64,000 bases of DNA from Heterobilharzia americana (GCA_944470555.2 OX104127.1:67045646-67109645); one strand, 5' to 3'. Shown: positions 42,342 through 55,560, counted from the first letter of the stretch. Numbers and translations: made by a program. Notes: generated from the letters alone by a model not told the origin.

Positions 42342-44869
42342 AACACAACTTTATTTTCATCCTAAAGAAATTAGAACCAATAGTGAACAGTGAACCAAAA
42401 CCATACCTCTTTGTTAGACAAATTTATGAATAAATGTATATAGGTAAAATATGAAATATTTAATGATAAATCTCTACCATCTTTTGAAGTCCATATGTAT
42501 CCACTTAGAACTGTTCAATAGTAAATTTTTTTCTAAAGCAGGTGAATTATCTTTACGAAAAATCTCTTTTTAGATAGACTGTATAATAAAGATGATGAAT
42601 ATTTTTTTTACTGAACAAAAGTACACCTTATCATAAGCGTAGATCTACTTCAACTTATCTAAATTTTTACAGGATATTGGTTTCATGGTTAAATGACAAA
42701 ATTACAATTAGTTTAAAGTGTGATTTCTCATTTTAAATACTTAGGAAAGTGTAAGAAAATAAAGTTTCAACTATAAAATTTGTAAATTATTAGCTCATTG
42801 CTTAAAATAATAAATAGGCTGAGAAAAATACCAAAATTATTCAATGCAATGAAATCTCTGAATTATTTGTTTTAATAAAGTAAATTATCAAACATTGAAG
42901 CTTCTTGGTGTTCATTTCCAGTTCAAAACTGATTAGTTCTGTTGCCAGTAAACAGATTTCGTATATCCAAACTTTAATACTCCATTCATTTAACAGTGTG
43001 GTTCTATGAAGATACCTTGATAATGTGGTAAACAGTAGAAAGCTGGAACCAGAAGTACTTCTAATTAGTATGAAGCATACATTTTGGATTCAATTATTTT
43101 ACACCAAGATATTAAAAATCAGTAAATCCATATCATTATGACAAAAGATCTAATAAAAATAATCATTATTCATCATAAAATCTAGGTGAACGTTATTCAG
43201 TAAACGATTCTGACTTGCATTCAGCTTGATTTCTCAATTGTTAAAACAAATAGTAATGATGGGCAGTGGCTAGTAGTGGAATCCAGGATGCGCATTTAAC
43301 AAATATTCAGAATGAGTGTGTACATATATAACTATTCATTATTAAAACTATAGCACTTAAAGGTTGAGCCCACTGTGACTTAAACGGAAAATATGCATTC
43401 CCTCGAGTTTTTGCTAATCTCATTCATGGAATAGTTATATTTAATTCACTAGTGATGGATGTTGATAGTCAATCGACAGGAAGCCCTGGAACTAGGTTTC
43501 ATGTTTACTGGCACTCATCAACAAGGCTTCTCTGAAGCGTGCAGAAACAGGCTAATGGTTGTCATTTAAGGCCGAGTATTAAGAACTAGATGGTTGCATC
43601 GGTCACCTACTTGTGATGGGTTCTACAAAATAATCCAATTGTACAGGACGTTATTCGTGGCCTGAATATGGCTAAGTATGTGGTTTCAGTAGTGAGTGAT
43701 TTGTAGCTCATTGGTGTAGGCAGTTAGTTTCAAACCTATCGATTACGGGTTCGGACTTAGCTCCATCTCGCAGGGTTTCAGCAACCAGATATTGTTATTG
43801 ATCTTCACTCGGTAAGTGTGACACGTTGCCTTCAGTGTAAAAGTGCACAAGTTTGCTGTGTAGATTTCCACTTTCTTCGACACGGGTTCCAACCATAGAA
43901 GCAATCCGAATTACATCAGGGACGAAGATTCACCTTCCTGATGAGTACCGGTAAGCACGAAACTCTGATCCAGCATGACTTCCTGGAGATTGACCTACCA
44001 GCGTTCAATATCAAAATACAGTGCAGTACATCATCACATAGTTTAGCGTACTGGTCACATTACAAACTTGATTGAAAGACTTGAGACAACTTGGCCAATG
44101 AATTATGGATGTTTTAATCGGCTACTCACTGATAATTTCGCGGACTTTTTGTTTATCGTCTATATCTGTAGTTTAATTTAATTTAATGAATGCTGGTTAT
44201 TCATCGTAAGCGGAAAATACATATTCCTGGAATTACATTTGCTCTCAGCCTATCAACGATAGTGTCCTAGGAAACATTGCCTTTATCAGGTTAAACATCA
44301 TTACAGTTACCGAAGAGATAAAAAGGTCATACACGAGTTGTGACGATGCTTCAGCGCTTAATAAGCTACCTTATCCAATGAAATAGGTTCACGAGAAATT
44401 TTCCATAAAAGTAAAACAGCTGAAGTTGTCATACTTGAAAACAGCAGTAACGGAAGAAATGAATAGAAAAAGAATGACATTTAAATAAAAACGAAAAATA
44501 TGAAGGGAAGAGAGATTGAAAAAGAAAGCAAAAGTTGATCAAAACCTCGTAATTTCAATGGTGATAAAAACGAATACATCTGTGACATTGTAATCGATTT
44601 TCAGCCATGCCAGTCACACTCTTCAACCATTTCAGCAACTCAGTAAGCAGCCAGTATGGTTGAAACTAATAGTTAAACACTTGACTGATTCTTTTTCATT
44701 GTCTGAAGTAGCTAGTTGATAATTTTCTGACCTAACTGAAGCTTACTGGTTTACACGTTTATGGGTTGGGTAGCTGCTCCAACCACTGAGGTTGTGGTGG
44801 TGGATATACCTTATCATGAATGTATACACAACATGTCTGGTCCATCTTGTCAGGAAGATCAGAATCAAA
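42342..44869. other. Intergenic AT-rich stretch with repeat fragments
   Basis: No gene recognised. A fragment of the hammerhead SINE lies at 43258-43305 (- strand: GCGCATCCTGGATTCCACTA), and third-family repeat phrases lie near 43460-43520 and 43940-44010. A tRNA-like stretch is at about 43700-43770 (TAGCTCATTGGTG and GGGTTCGGACT). Confidence 0.6.
43258..43305 (-). repeat. Fragment of hammerhead SINE
   Basis: On the - strand: TAAATGCGCATCCTGGATTCCACTACTAGCCACTG, cut into phrases it matches stem III, the cleavage site and the 3' strand of the SM-alpha-type hammerhead. The 5' half with the CTGANGA core is missing. Confidence 0.6.
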
Positions 44870-45600
44870 GCGGAAAGCCATAAGAATAACGAATTTCAGC
44901 ATCAACGAGAGAAATCTAACAGAAGTTGTCTCTTTCACCTATCTAGGCAGCACTGTTTCAACTACAGACGGCAGCACAGACGAGGACGTCGAAGTCAGGA
45001 TCGGAAAGACGACAAGACAGGTGTTCATTAACCTGAAACCAGTGTGGAGATCTACTTCACTCGACTCAACATAAAGCGTGAACAAGATCTGGATTTTCAA
45101 CACCAATTCAGTCAAGTCAGTGCTTCTATGTGATGGTTGACAAACTTGGTGCGTCATGAAAAGCATTTCCAATAAACTACAGACATACATCATCAACAGC
45201 TGCCGTCTGCGCCTACTCGGTACTGAAGATGGTGATCAGATGGCCAGAAAGAATAAGCACCAAGGAACTCTGGCCCTGCAATGAACCAACCAAGAACCTA
45301 TCACTCGAGTAATATGCAGAAGAAAGTGGAGATTGGTCGGATTGGACATACACTGAGAAGACCATTCGGGAATATCATGCACAGGGTCAGGCCCTCGATT
45401 GGAATCCAAATGGGAAACGACGAGTTGGGCATCGTAGCTGAGGGTGATATGGAGATCATGTGAATAAGAAATGAAAGTTTGTGGGCAGTGGTGGAACCAG
45501 GTTGAAGAGACTGCAGAGAACAGAGTGAAATGGCTATGTGCTACTGAAGCCGTATGTTCCACTAGGAACCCAAGGAACAAATAATAATAATAATAATAAT
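44870..45600 (+). mobile_element. 5'-truncated RTE LINE copy
   Basis: Sense-strand copy starting within the RT connection region (INERNLTEVVSFTYLGSTV from about 44893) and ending at the (AAT)n tail 45575-45600. Contains several stops and frameshifts. Closest in wording to the 29.8 kb subfamily. The 5' edge is approximate. Confidence 0.88.
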
Positions 45601-46956
45601 GATTCTAGCATCTACTCATATGTTTTGCAAGCAAATAGCCATTGTCTGTGAGTTTTGATATACGTGTGTGTGTAGTAGCAAGATGAATGAATACTTACTT
45701 AACTGACTTATACATTTTCACTCTTTTACTTTTGTGTTCAGTTATACTGTTACCTTGTGAGTTTCATCTTATCTTCCTCAGCCAAAATTTAGTTCCTAAT
45801 AGTCACAGGACAAACTACTGAATGAACCCACAGACAATTGCTTAGTTGCATTTTCTTTCCCTGTACCCTTTAAATGTATGCATTAATGACTCCACTAAGA
45901 AATGAGACAAAAATTTCGAAGCATCACGACAAGGAATGTGATCCCTGATAGACGTCAACTTTTAAGGAACAACTCATCCTCTCCCCTTAACCAACTCATT
46001 CTTCATCTGAATTCACGGCGGAAACATATAAGTGGATCTAAAGTGGATAACGAATCTGGAATAATGATTCACCTACCTCACCTTCAAAATGACCAATACT
46101 AAAAGAAGTACTGTGTTTTGAAAGAGTTCCTTTTAGCCACAACCTGTGACAAGTACAAGCAGTCATTTGTATCAGTTCTATTTACCACAGACGCCTTCTT
46201 TGTAATTGGTTCAACTTGTTAAATCAGTGATTTATACTTCGATTTTGAGAATTGTATGAATCGTTTACTTTACAGCATGTTGTAATTCTGTCTTATTGAC
46301 AATTACATGCATATTTTGTAATCAAACTGGCATTATATCCAGTAAAATTGTTACCTATAGTTAAGTGTTTTTTTTTTAATTTTTCACTTAAGCATTTACA
46401 TGTTTCAGCAACTTTGTCAGTATGTGTTCAGATGGTTTTGATCAGTTTTTTAATGAAGATAAATTTTCAATTTGCATATTTCACACTGCAAATACCTGCC
46501 TGATATATGCTAACTTGACGTTTTACTTTCGTGTGTTGGGTGTTTAAATGAGTCACTGAAATATTCTAAGGCTAAATTTGTAGGAATTCCCATTCTACTA
46601 ATACTTTCCTTCGGTTATATATTGTTATTGATTCGACATAATATCTCTTATGTCAACTTCCTGAAGAAAACACAATCTTGGATGCATTGTATTAACTCTG
46701 AATTTTTTTAAACAGCCTTTGAAATTAACGCTGTGACTCAATGATTGTTTATTTATATCGATATTGAATAATCAAGTTCTTCCTCATACATCAATCTACT
46801 CTCTTGTCAGATAAAAGGTAAATGAGTAATTTGATTGATTGAAAATTTATGGTAACACAAGGGGGAAGTTACCTGACTATCACAGGTGAGTATGATCCAC
46901 TCACTCGACTCACTGTTAGTTGTCTTTTTTAAAGAGGATATCAATAATTGTGCAAC

Positions 46957-47096
46957 GATTTTAAAGGTCACCCTAGCAACGATTGAAATAACCAATTAGG
47001 TTTTTCCGATTTGACTGGAAAGGCAGATTTTTCATAAAATAGAAACATCTAACTGAATAGTTCAGTTGTTTCTAGGGTGGCCTTTAAAGTCACTCT
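46957..47096. mobile_element. MITE-like palindromic element
   Basis: About 140 bp. Left end TTTTAAAGGTCACCCTAG, right end CTAGGGTGGCCTTTAAAGTC, which are inverse of each other. Inner GAAATAACCAATTAGG and GACTGGAAAGGCAG are shared with the other copies. This is the best-preserved pair of ends in the window. Confidence 0.8.
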
Positions 47097-49119
47097 AATT
47101 GCGCAAAATTGTGACTTTTACATTGTAATCATAGTTTATTTTCTATAGGGATTTGACGTAAATATCCTAGAAACCTTGAAAATACTCCTGTTTAAAATTA
47201 AAGCAGAGCGATTACTGTTTAATTGAATTGTATCGCCTGATTAAAAACTATAACTAACGGTCATGCCAGTAATCCATACGCAAGGCTTATTGAGATTGTT
47301 TAGGTGTGTCAATAAATATATCTCATTCTAGCGGTAATGTGTTTACCTTTACGTTAGCATTCTAAAACTGCTAGTTTCTTATTTATGGATAGGACTCTTA
47401 AGTCTATAAAGTAAGCTTAAATACTTTTCTAGCTTTCATTGTTACTATTATTATTTCCAAGGAAAGAAATCTTGAAATACAGTGGGCAAACACGTGTATT
47501 TTTGTACAGTAGGTAGATTCACACCTATTGTTTGTAGGCTAATGATTTTAACTGGTAGGTGGAGGCAGGTTCTGACATATGACCCACTGGTTGGAATCTG
47601 AATGCATAGACCAAAGAGCCACAGATCTTTATTGCCACGACATGGTTTAATTAATTTATGTGTCATCTATCGGTAAACCCTACGCTATGCACCTTTCACT
47701 TAACTGCCCTGAGTAGTTGCTCTTCTTAGGCAGACAAACACGAAGAGAGGTAGAATTAAGCTAGAATATTACTTAAAACATAAACTTTGTATAATTTGGG
47801 CACGATGAAACATGTCGTACATTGCAGTAGCATCGGGAAGATTTCAAAGAGCTGAGAGATTAGTTGTTAGTGAGAATGTGAACATCAAGAGTAGACCCAG
47901 AGATTGTAAGAGAAGTAAGGGAATATTTGGGGAATTTGAACGGAGAGATGCTGATACATACCTATCCAGATGGGGAACCGTGTGAACTCTTAGTTCTTGA
48001 CCGAGGGGATTGCAGTTTTTTTCGAAAATTGCGAGATTTTTAAAGTGTAACTTTAGGTAAACATAGGTAACGGTAAAAGGAAGTATTGGTGATACTTAGT
48101 CAATCAGAGAACTTTTCGATAATTTCAAAACACCCATGAGTTTAAATGGCCTCTAACTTTGTCCTTCTGGAATGAGAGTTTTACAATCACACATTGTGAA
48201 AGTCTGCAAGGGAAAATACATTTATTATTTCCTGTTGTGAGTATCTCCTGGAGCTTTCTCTCTTGGCTTTATATCGTCTGCTGATACTTCCGAATCCTAT
48301 AATGAGCGTCGGTGATCATGAGTTGCACCATGTGTTTTCCACTAATTTCCAGCCCATTGGAGAGCTGATAGATGGTTTATATCTGACACTAATTGATAGA
48401 ACATGCTGGCGTAGACACTCGAGGAAATATAATTGTTTTCTTGTAGAGACCTCATTAGAATGGCTTAAGTTCCAGAAGGGCCACGACGCTCTCAGAAGCG
48501 ATAGAGATCCTGAGACGAATCCAGAGTTATTATGGACTTTAAAAGTCTATCATAAAAGAAGTGAAAGAAGCAATGTGCAGAGGATAATCACAAGTTATTC
48601 ACACAAAAAGAGCCTATAACTGCGACCAAACAGATTTTGCTTTCAACTTTGTTTAACCAACGTTCTATATACGCTTATTCACCTTGATCTTTTCATAAAA
48701 GAATGGTAAGTAAAGTACTGTATGTGCACCTGAAAAACTAACCGTCAATTACTTACTGTGTTAATAAAAATGGCCTAACACGCGTGGGCCTGAAAATAGA
48801 AACATAACACTGGATCAAGCTTCTTCAGTAAACTATGAGGAGATTACAAATCAGTGTAAGACGGAAGATTATTTAGAATGAAAATAAAGATTTGGGGCTC
48901 CAGAACACTAACAGTCGATGAGTAGCAACTTTGAAGGATCGAAACACGAAGTTTACTTCATAGATAATAATTCATACTGCTACTTTTCGCTTACGAGTGG
49001 AAATATATGCCTTTTAGGCGCACAGGTGAAATTAGAGTATGAAACCAATACTCTCGCAAGCAGCCTCAGTATAATCTTGATCACAAGAATGACAAGAACT
49101 GTTGACGTTCAATCGATGT

Positions 49120-49200
49120 TTCGAAGCCAGAGTTGGACGAGTCCCAAATACGACGAAACGTGCGTCCTGAATTCTAGTGGTAGCCACCAAGTAGATTACG
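49120..49200 (+). repeat. Degenerate hammerhead SINE fragment
   Basis: GGACGAGTCCCAAATACGACGAAACG, in pieces, matches core end, stem II and GAAA of the SM-alpha hammerhead, followed by GCGTCCTGAATTCTAGTGG. The CTGA part of the core is TTGG, so inactive. Confidence 0.6.
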
Positions 49201-49682
49201 ATATATGGACTGAATGGTTTCGGAAATGTCTTATAACAAGAGGAATACACAGAAGCAAAAGATTTCCTCTACTTCATTCAACAAGTAGTTAGATCGTTTC
49301 CATTCATTTCTATACAAAAAAAACAACTCTTCTTAGGTTTGTTAGCACTTCGGTTAGCTAAGAAGAAAAAGAATCAAACACTCAGGAACTGCAATACCAT
49401 TCTGTAAGTAGTGTGCTTTAATGCTCATAACTTCAACTACACGACGGTACATCTTAGGAATCAATGTCAATTTAAGCCTTTTACACTAAATGTCAACTAA
49501 CACTAACTCACTACTTCGATAGTTTACAAAACTTTTCTCCTCGATAAATACTGCCTTCATGGTAATGACTTCGAACAATTTGTAGTACAGTAACAAGATG
49601 AAAATTTTCTATCTGGAAAGTACAATATGGAATCAGTATTGTTCCACTGTGTGATACAAAATAAAACAACTAAAATAAAATT

Positions 49683-51186
49683 ATATTCTATCACACTGGT
49701 CAAGCTTTATTCTTGTATTATAGTATAATATGGATGTACTGTCAGATCAGTCAGTAGGACTTAACGTTGTTATGTTACGTTGCAGTTCACTCATTTAGCC
49801 CTTATTAACATCATCATCTATGGAACCGACAAGATATTTGACTACATCAAATAATCAGTATGTTGTACAATAGTTCGATGTCCTATTTTACAGCTAAGAC
49901 AGCCTCTGGAAGTACGTATGAAGAAGTTTCGGGCTTTTGACTACAGCTGACTTCATAGCGTGACTTGCGTATGGTGAAATCACCATATGAGCAATTCGGT
50001 TAGGCATAGGATAAGTCAGACAGATAAAATCAACATAGAATCTTGCAAACAAATGGAAAGGAAAAACTGATTTCAAAGCAGACCAAGGTGTATAGGGGAA
50101 GAAACAACTTGAAGACAACGGTTAGTGTAAATATTTAAGTTTTAGAAGACTTCAAAGAGTGAATACATCTGCACTACTGTAATCAATTTTCAGTCATGTC
50201 ATCAAGAGTCCTCAATAATTGATTTTAACCATCTTGCGGACCCCAGTCAGGTAGTCTACATTTCTCAACGTGGCTCAGACCAACGGCTAGAGATTTCATA
50301 GACTGGTGTTGATATGGTTGCAAGTTCGGGGGGAAAGACATGGGTTCTAATAGTACGCGAACGAGATAATAACGCAACGAGATACTTGAACTGGATACGA
50401 GTAATACGACTGTTCTCCCCCAAACCCTATACTTCACTGAGCCGCGCAAATCAGAATACAAAGACGGTCTGTGGCTGCAGAACGACAACTTTATTAGACA
50501 AATACATGATAAATATACATTTACAAAACTCTCAGAAAACGAAGCCACAAATGAACCAATCCGATTTGTTATGTGACGTCGAATTCGTCCAATTAGGTAA
50601 TCATGTCAGTGCATGCATAAACCATGATCTGAACACGATTTGAAAACAACTCTATTGGCTGCCTTTTTGTCACTACGTATCAAGTGTCGCGTCTTCCTGG
50701 TCACTCTGAGCCCACTTGCAACGTCATCAAACTTCCCCTAGCACTACATGTCGAGGTAGGTGGTGGCACCGCACACGCAGTACATGTCCAAGCTACCTCA
50801 GTCGATAAAGGTTCACAACCTCATCGATCGACTTGCCTTCCTTCTGCAGAACCCTCTGCCTAACCCTTACATTGATCACATTGTGATCCCACCATACGCA
50901 AGTCACGCTATGAAGTCAGCTGTAGTCAAAAGCCCGAAACTTCTTCATACGTACTTCCAGAGGCTGTCTTAGCTGTAAAATAGGACATCGAACTATTGTA
51001 CAACATACTGATTATTTGATGTAGTCAAATATCTTGTCGGTTCCATAGATGATGAATGTTAACAAGGGCTAATGAGTGAACTGCAACGTAACATAACAAC
51101 GTTAAGTCCTACTGACTGATCTGACAGTACATCCATATTATACTTTAATACAAGAATAAAACGTGCTGACTGTGGTAGAATTATAG
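49683..51186. repeat. Large inverted repeat, about 330-bp arms
   Basis: 49683-50011 and 50853-51186 are reverse complements with only a few differences over the best about 280 bp. Each arm, read towards its outer end, encodes the same C-terminal peptide (HAMKSAVVKSPKLLHTYFQR..) followed by a stop and about 200 bp that includes GAATAAAACG. The spacer is about 840 bp with no recognised domain. This could be two copies of one element in opposite orientation, a foldback transposon, or LTR-like ends; the family was not identified. Confidence 0.8.
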
Positions 51187-51199
51187 TTGAGCGTAGCAA

Positions 51200-52130
51200 A
51201 TTTCTTTACACCATACGCGAAGAATGCTACGAAGACATCTATGGCGACAAACGTGTAATCTCTACAAATTTACTTTAAACGGCCATGGCTCATAACTATA
51301 TAACAAGACAGAACGGACTGCAGCGTGGTGTTTTTTTTAACAGGTAGTCGAATATCTCTCCGGTGCTGGAAATGACAGAAGTTGGCAAATGGCAAACGAG
51401 TCTTATGTATACGAACTGAGATTTCGTCAGAAACCGGTCCGTTCAAGCTGACGTAACTTCCCAAGTAAGAGAAGTGTCGACGCATTCCACCACTTCAGTC
51501 CCTGCCATTAAACTAGGAATATTTGCAGACCAGCCCTAAAGCACCGTCTTGCGTTTGATAGGTCTGAAACGCATGCCAAGCATACTCAGATTCCTAGTCA
51601 ACGCTTTCAGAAAACCCTGCGTTTTGTCAGCGTATTCTCCTAGCAAGATAGTATCGTCTGCACACTTCATATCAGCCAAATGACCACCAACGAGTAGATC
51701 AATTCTAACGGGCACCACTAGCTGCCGTCAATTTTGATGACAACTCTCCATAAGCACATACACGGTTGCGGGAATTCGATTAGAGAGCTTTGAATAGCAT
51801 CGTATACTTCGTCATTACTCCTTTCACAGACAGGCACTCCAGTAACACTTTTCGGTCGACAGAGTTGAATGCCACCTTCAGGTCAAAAAATATGGCAAGT
51901 GTCGGCCGGTGGTAAGCATGCTTGTGTTCCAGAACCTAACGGTTGGAAATCCGATCGATGCATCCCCGTCCAGGTCTGAAACCCGCCTGGTTTTCTCAAA
52001 CTCCAGTCAGGCGTCAGAAGGAAGTCAGCCGATGAAATCGTGGATCTTCATTTAGTGAGTTGGCTTGGACACGGTGTGAATGCTGAGGCGTGGCTTATTT
52101 TGACACCCAATGTTAGCTGGGATAGGATTG
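51200..52130 (-). mobile_element. Decayed RTE-type LINE of a second family
   Basis: Antisense fragments: a palm region near 51840-52010 (GRGCIDRISNR, LEHKHAYHRPT and FFDLKVAFNSVDRK when read in one frame), the catalytic box in GGHLADMKCADDTILLGEYAD (51718-51536) and the thumb motif HFSYLGSYVSLNGPVSDEIS (51485-51270). The pattern VSDEISVRIHKTRL is typical of SR2-like RTE elements of schistosomes. Many frame breaks, so old. The stretch 52050-52200 (GCTGAGGCGTGGCTTATTTT) may be its upstream part or a separate repeat. Confidence 0.75.
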
Positions 52131-53979
52131 GGTACGGAGAAGGCTAAAAGCAGTCAAACAAAACGTAGTATCAGAGCATGGAATCTTTGACTGTCAGTTT
52201 AAGTTTCATGCTGAAAGACAGACTTCTGGCTGGAGACCCCGGAACAAACAGAACCAATGGTTGGAGTTTTGGTGATACGAATCAAGATCGGTCACGACAA
52301 AAGCAGAAAGCACACTCCTCTATCTTCAAAGTCTTGTATATTTTCATTACTCTAAATTTGTTCATCTTCCTTCAAATCATAATTTTTTCTGCTTTATTGT
52401 AATTCTTTTTTTGTTCAATTATTCTCTGCGTGCAGTTGTGAACTGTGGCAACTGGAACCGATGCACTTCTAGACCAGATTCGATGTTTATTTACCTATCT
52501 GCCACAATTTGCGCTATTACACCACGATACAAGGCAGCAGGATGAAGATGGGAGGAAATAAATTGTGATCAAGAGTCGTAGAAAGTTCTAAGAATAGAAC
52601 AGGGGGTAACATAAATAACGACATGGTCAGAATGAACATAATTTTGGAAGTATCTACACTGCTACGATCAAGAGCCTGAGTCATATCCAACTGTCGTCTA
52701 GCCAAACCAAGAAGTATACACTTCGCTATGTGGCTTATACTAACAGTCAAAGACTCAGATGACTGATGTGAGTGCGACCACCCTTAACCTTTCTCTAACC
52801 CACCTGTTAGACTTTTAGAATACAAAAGTTACCCATAAATACCTTAAATCAATGAGCACTTAAAAATAACCAATGAAGTATGAACGTTTTATGTTTGGCA
52901 ACGTACTCCGAAGGTAATTAAACAAAGTGAAAAAACTGTCGTAAGATATACAGAAGTATATCTGATCAACAACTTTATCACCTTGAATGTGAATGTTTTA
53001 ACTTCCACCTAATTGGTCTAAAAGTACTTCCCTGCTTGATGATGTTACGTATACTAAAAGTTGTTACTTTAAAGGTCCGAGTTTTCACCCACATAGATAA
53101 ACTACTTTTACAAAACTGTATTTGTTGACCGAAAGCAGATTACTTCTTTATCAACTTGGTGAGGAGTAAAGACGATAACAGCTTATTATCTTGCTCCTTA
53201 AAAACACATGTAGCTTCGTGTAAAGCATAGGTATCATAACCATAACCCGTTAGCTAAATCCCAAGATCTCATTTACACTTATTGTTCAAAAGTGAAACGC
53301 AGGTAACTTCGCTTAAAATTATTCCACTACTATTTTAGGTTTGGTTTTTTATTTTGCTGAAAATAACAACCAATAAAAAAGCATACCTCATTCTAAAGCC
53401 GTCAAGAACTAATCGAGATAAAAATAAGTGCTAGCTGATGACTGTATAATGGGCACATTTGTCGATCAGGAACTTACACGAAAACAGCAAGTTAGAAAAT
53501 CTTCAAGAACACTTAGTTAATACAAAGAGCGAATGAATGAATGAATGAATGAATAATTAAACCATCCAGAGCAGAACGTTTATTTTCAAACCTGTTTAAT
53601 ACAGTATTCTGCTACTACATAATTCGTAAACGAGAGGTAACAGATTCTTAAGTCTCATCAAAAATTTACAACATTGAAAAGAAACAATGCAAACTGACAG
53701 TCAAATTAACTAAGTAGTCTTTTAATAATTAAGGACATATTTAGATAACTAAAAGATTGATAATCCAAGTCATGTGAAAAATCATGGTCTTTTGTGACAA
53801 TAACATATATTTCCAACATAGCTGAATAAGTATACAATGGCTTTCTGCTGTACAATGAAGGTTCTAAGCTTTGATACAATGAGTAACCCAGCAGGTTATT
53901 TCCATATGGCATTCAGATAAATGTGATAAATACAAATACCTAAAACAAGTATATTATGCTTCAGTATACTGATAGTCAA
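52131..53979. other. Intergenic sequence with simple repeat
   Basis: No gene recognised. A (GAAT)n / (ATGA)n run lies at about 53530-53556. A TTTATT at 53579-53584 (AATAAA on the - strand) could be a polyadenylation signal for the DRAP1-like gene but is about 400 nt past its stop. Confidence 0.5.
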
Positions 53980-54755
53980 CTAGACTTTCATTCGAACACT
54001 AGAACCATCTACTGGAACAGTACCAGTTTCAGAACTACTGACACTACTACCATTTTTGCGAATTTTATTGGCTTTATTGGTTGGCATTAAATTTAACGAA
54101 GACTCATGATTCTGATCCATTGAGTGTAGCTTCTCCACCATAGGAGTGCGCTTATGAACTGTCCGGGAGCATGGGGATTGTTTCCGTTTCTGTCGAGTTG
54201 GTTTTTTGCATTTGAAGATAGGGTTCTAGGAGACGTTTCATCAACACTAAAAGAGGAGCCATCACTGCTCTCAGACTGTGCATCTGAATCACAGTTGCCT
54301 TTGGAATAACTCGGCTTCCGACTATTAGGCTTAAGTTCAGGGACATCAGCGACCAGAGGACGTAAAAATGAAAAGCTTGGTTCGTGTTCTATGACATATT
54401 TACTGCAAAATTGTGAGTTAACTACTATAAATTTACATAATCCCAGGGCTAATTGTCTTCGAACTTCGAGTCGAAGTAAACTGATATGCCTGATTGAGCA
54501 ACTGTTCTAGGAAAAGTTCCAAAGAACGTGCTAAAATCTGAATGATATGCTGATTAAACACGCTTACAGACAATTGGAGGTACAGTAGCAGTCAACTTGC
54601 CAATTTCTTCATCTAACTGCATGATTTTCTTGATCCTGGTCTACAAAAGAAAGCCGAATTAATTCACACGCGCAAATAATGACGGGATATGAACGAAAAC
54701 TGGTTTTAGGACGTACCGTAGGAAAACGAGATGCAAACCTCCGTTTCGCCGGCAT
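53980..54755 (-). CDS. drap1: DRAP1 / NC2-alpha-like transcription corepressor, 4 exons
   Basis: Exons (- strand): 54755-54717, 54640-54568, 54530-54437 and 54402 to about 53980. Introns of 76, 37 and 34 nt, all GT-AG, phases 0, 1, 2. The product starts MPAKRRFASRFPT and continues TRIKKIMQLDEEIGK, matching the start of DRAP1 (NC2-alpha); the histone fold goes on through SRSLELFLEQLLNQA and IIKYVIEHEPSFSFLRPLV. NC2-alpha pairs with NC2-beta (DR1) and binds TBP on promoter DNA in the nucleus, blocking TFIIA and TFIIB. In the last exon the frame runs to a stop at 54093 (171 residues), but one extra base in the homopolymer at 54202-54207 would shift it into a basic tail (KKPTRQKRK) and a Ser-rich end with stop 53982-53980, 209 residues, close to the 205 of human DRAP1. 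Sequencing error or real frame break cannot be separated here. Confidence 0.9.
54202..54207 (-). other. Probable one-base frame break in DRAP1-like last exon
   Basis: Six T on the + strand (six A in the coding sense). With seven A the downstream frame reads a lysine/arginine-rich segment and a serine-rich tail to 53980. With six it ends in an unlikely Trp-rich peptide (LLWWRSYTQW) at 54093. A homopolymer is a common site of sequencing error. Confidence 0.65.
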
Positions 54756-55560
54756 TTCTAAATATTTTGAACAGACCACTCCAGGGTGACCTTAGAAAGC
54801 TACACCTTCTAATGGAAATATCTTACTCTAAGAATAAAAAATCCACTGGCTAGTTTGCTAAGTGTATGAATAGTTCACATACTGCGTTGATCCTCATCTT
54901 AAGTACTGTTAATCCAGTCTCTTGCTACATTTATCCCACCAATCCAAAGTTTGAACATCAGGCATCAATAGAGCGAGTATTTGAAACTTGTGGTCTTTGG
55001 ACCCTGACTTCTATGTGCTGAAGCTCGGTTGTCCTTTTTGGTTACACTTCTTCGGTATCTCAGGAGTCATTGCAGTTTGCTTACCTACAGCTTTGGAAAC
55101 ATCGGTTTATGGCTTCAATATCCAATATATGTTTAACGGGTTTGTGTAAGCCAGTTGATTTCTTCTTGCCCACTTCTTGGTCTTGCTAAACGGTTCCAGG
55201 TCTTTGGCGAATTCCGATGCAGTAGACCCAGCCACTCGTCTGCTACAGCCCTGCTATACAGAACAGGAGTTTAAGTGTTGGTTAGTTCGCCTTGGACTGT
55301 AGTACAGTTGGCTCCTTCAGATGTCTGGTTGTCAGAGAGTTGTTCGGACTGGCCATTAGAGCGAGTTGGGTATGGTGAAGGTGAAACCTACGAAGGAAAA
55401 TTTGTGCGTGTAAAATAGAAAAGGAAAGTGAACTGATGGACCAATCTACTCACACCTGTTATGCGAAAATGGGCGCAAAGATATGGAGAACTTAAGTAAG
55501 GCTAACTCATGGCAAGTGGAAGGGATGGAAAGGGCTTAGATGGTTACAGTAGAAAAAAAC
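54756..55560. other. Region upstream of DRAP1-like gene
   Basis: Should contain the promoter of the DRAP1-like gene (- strand), but no defined promoter element was recognised. A short MITE-end-like phrase CAGGGTGACCTTAGAAAG is at 54783-54800. No other gene seen. Confidence 0.4.

Larger units (their letters stand above)
45601..49682. other. Intergenic region, mostly unassigned repeats
   Basis: AT-rich. A MITE-like copy lies at 46957-47096 and a degenerate hammerhead SINE at 49120-49200. An open frame of 118 codons at 48263-48619 (+) has no recognised domain and sits in sequence that looks repeat-derived (47880-48000 contains CCTATCCAGATGGGGAACCG). No gene is called. Confidence 0.55.

Noticed and set aside
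48263..48619. 118-codon + strand frame
   Set aside because: No recognised domain, and it lies in what looks like repeat-derived sequence; not enough to call a gene.
49683..51186. Calling the inverted arms LTRs of a gypsy element
   Set aside because: LTRs are direct, not inverted, and no TG..CA ends, primer-binding site or pol domain was seen between them.
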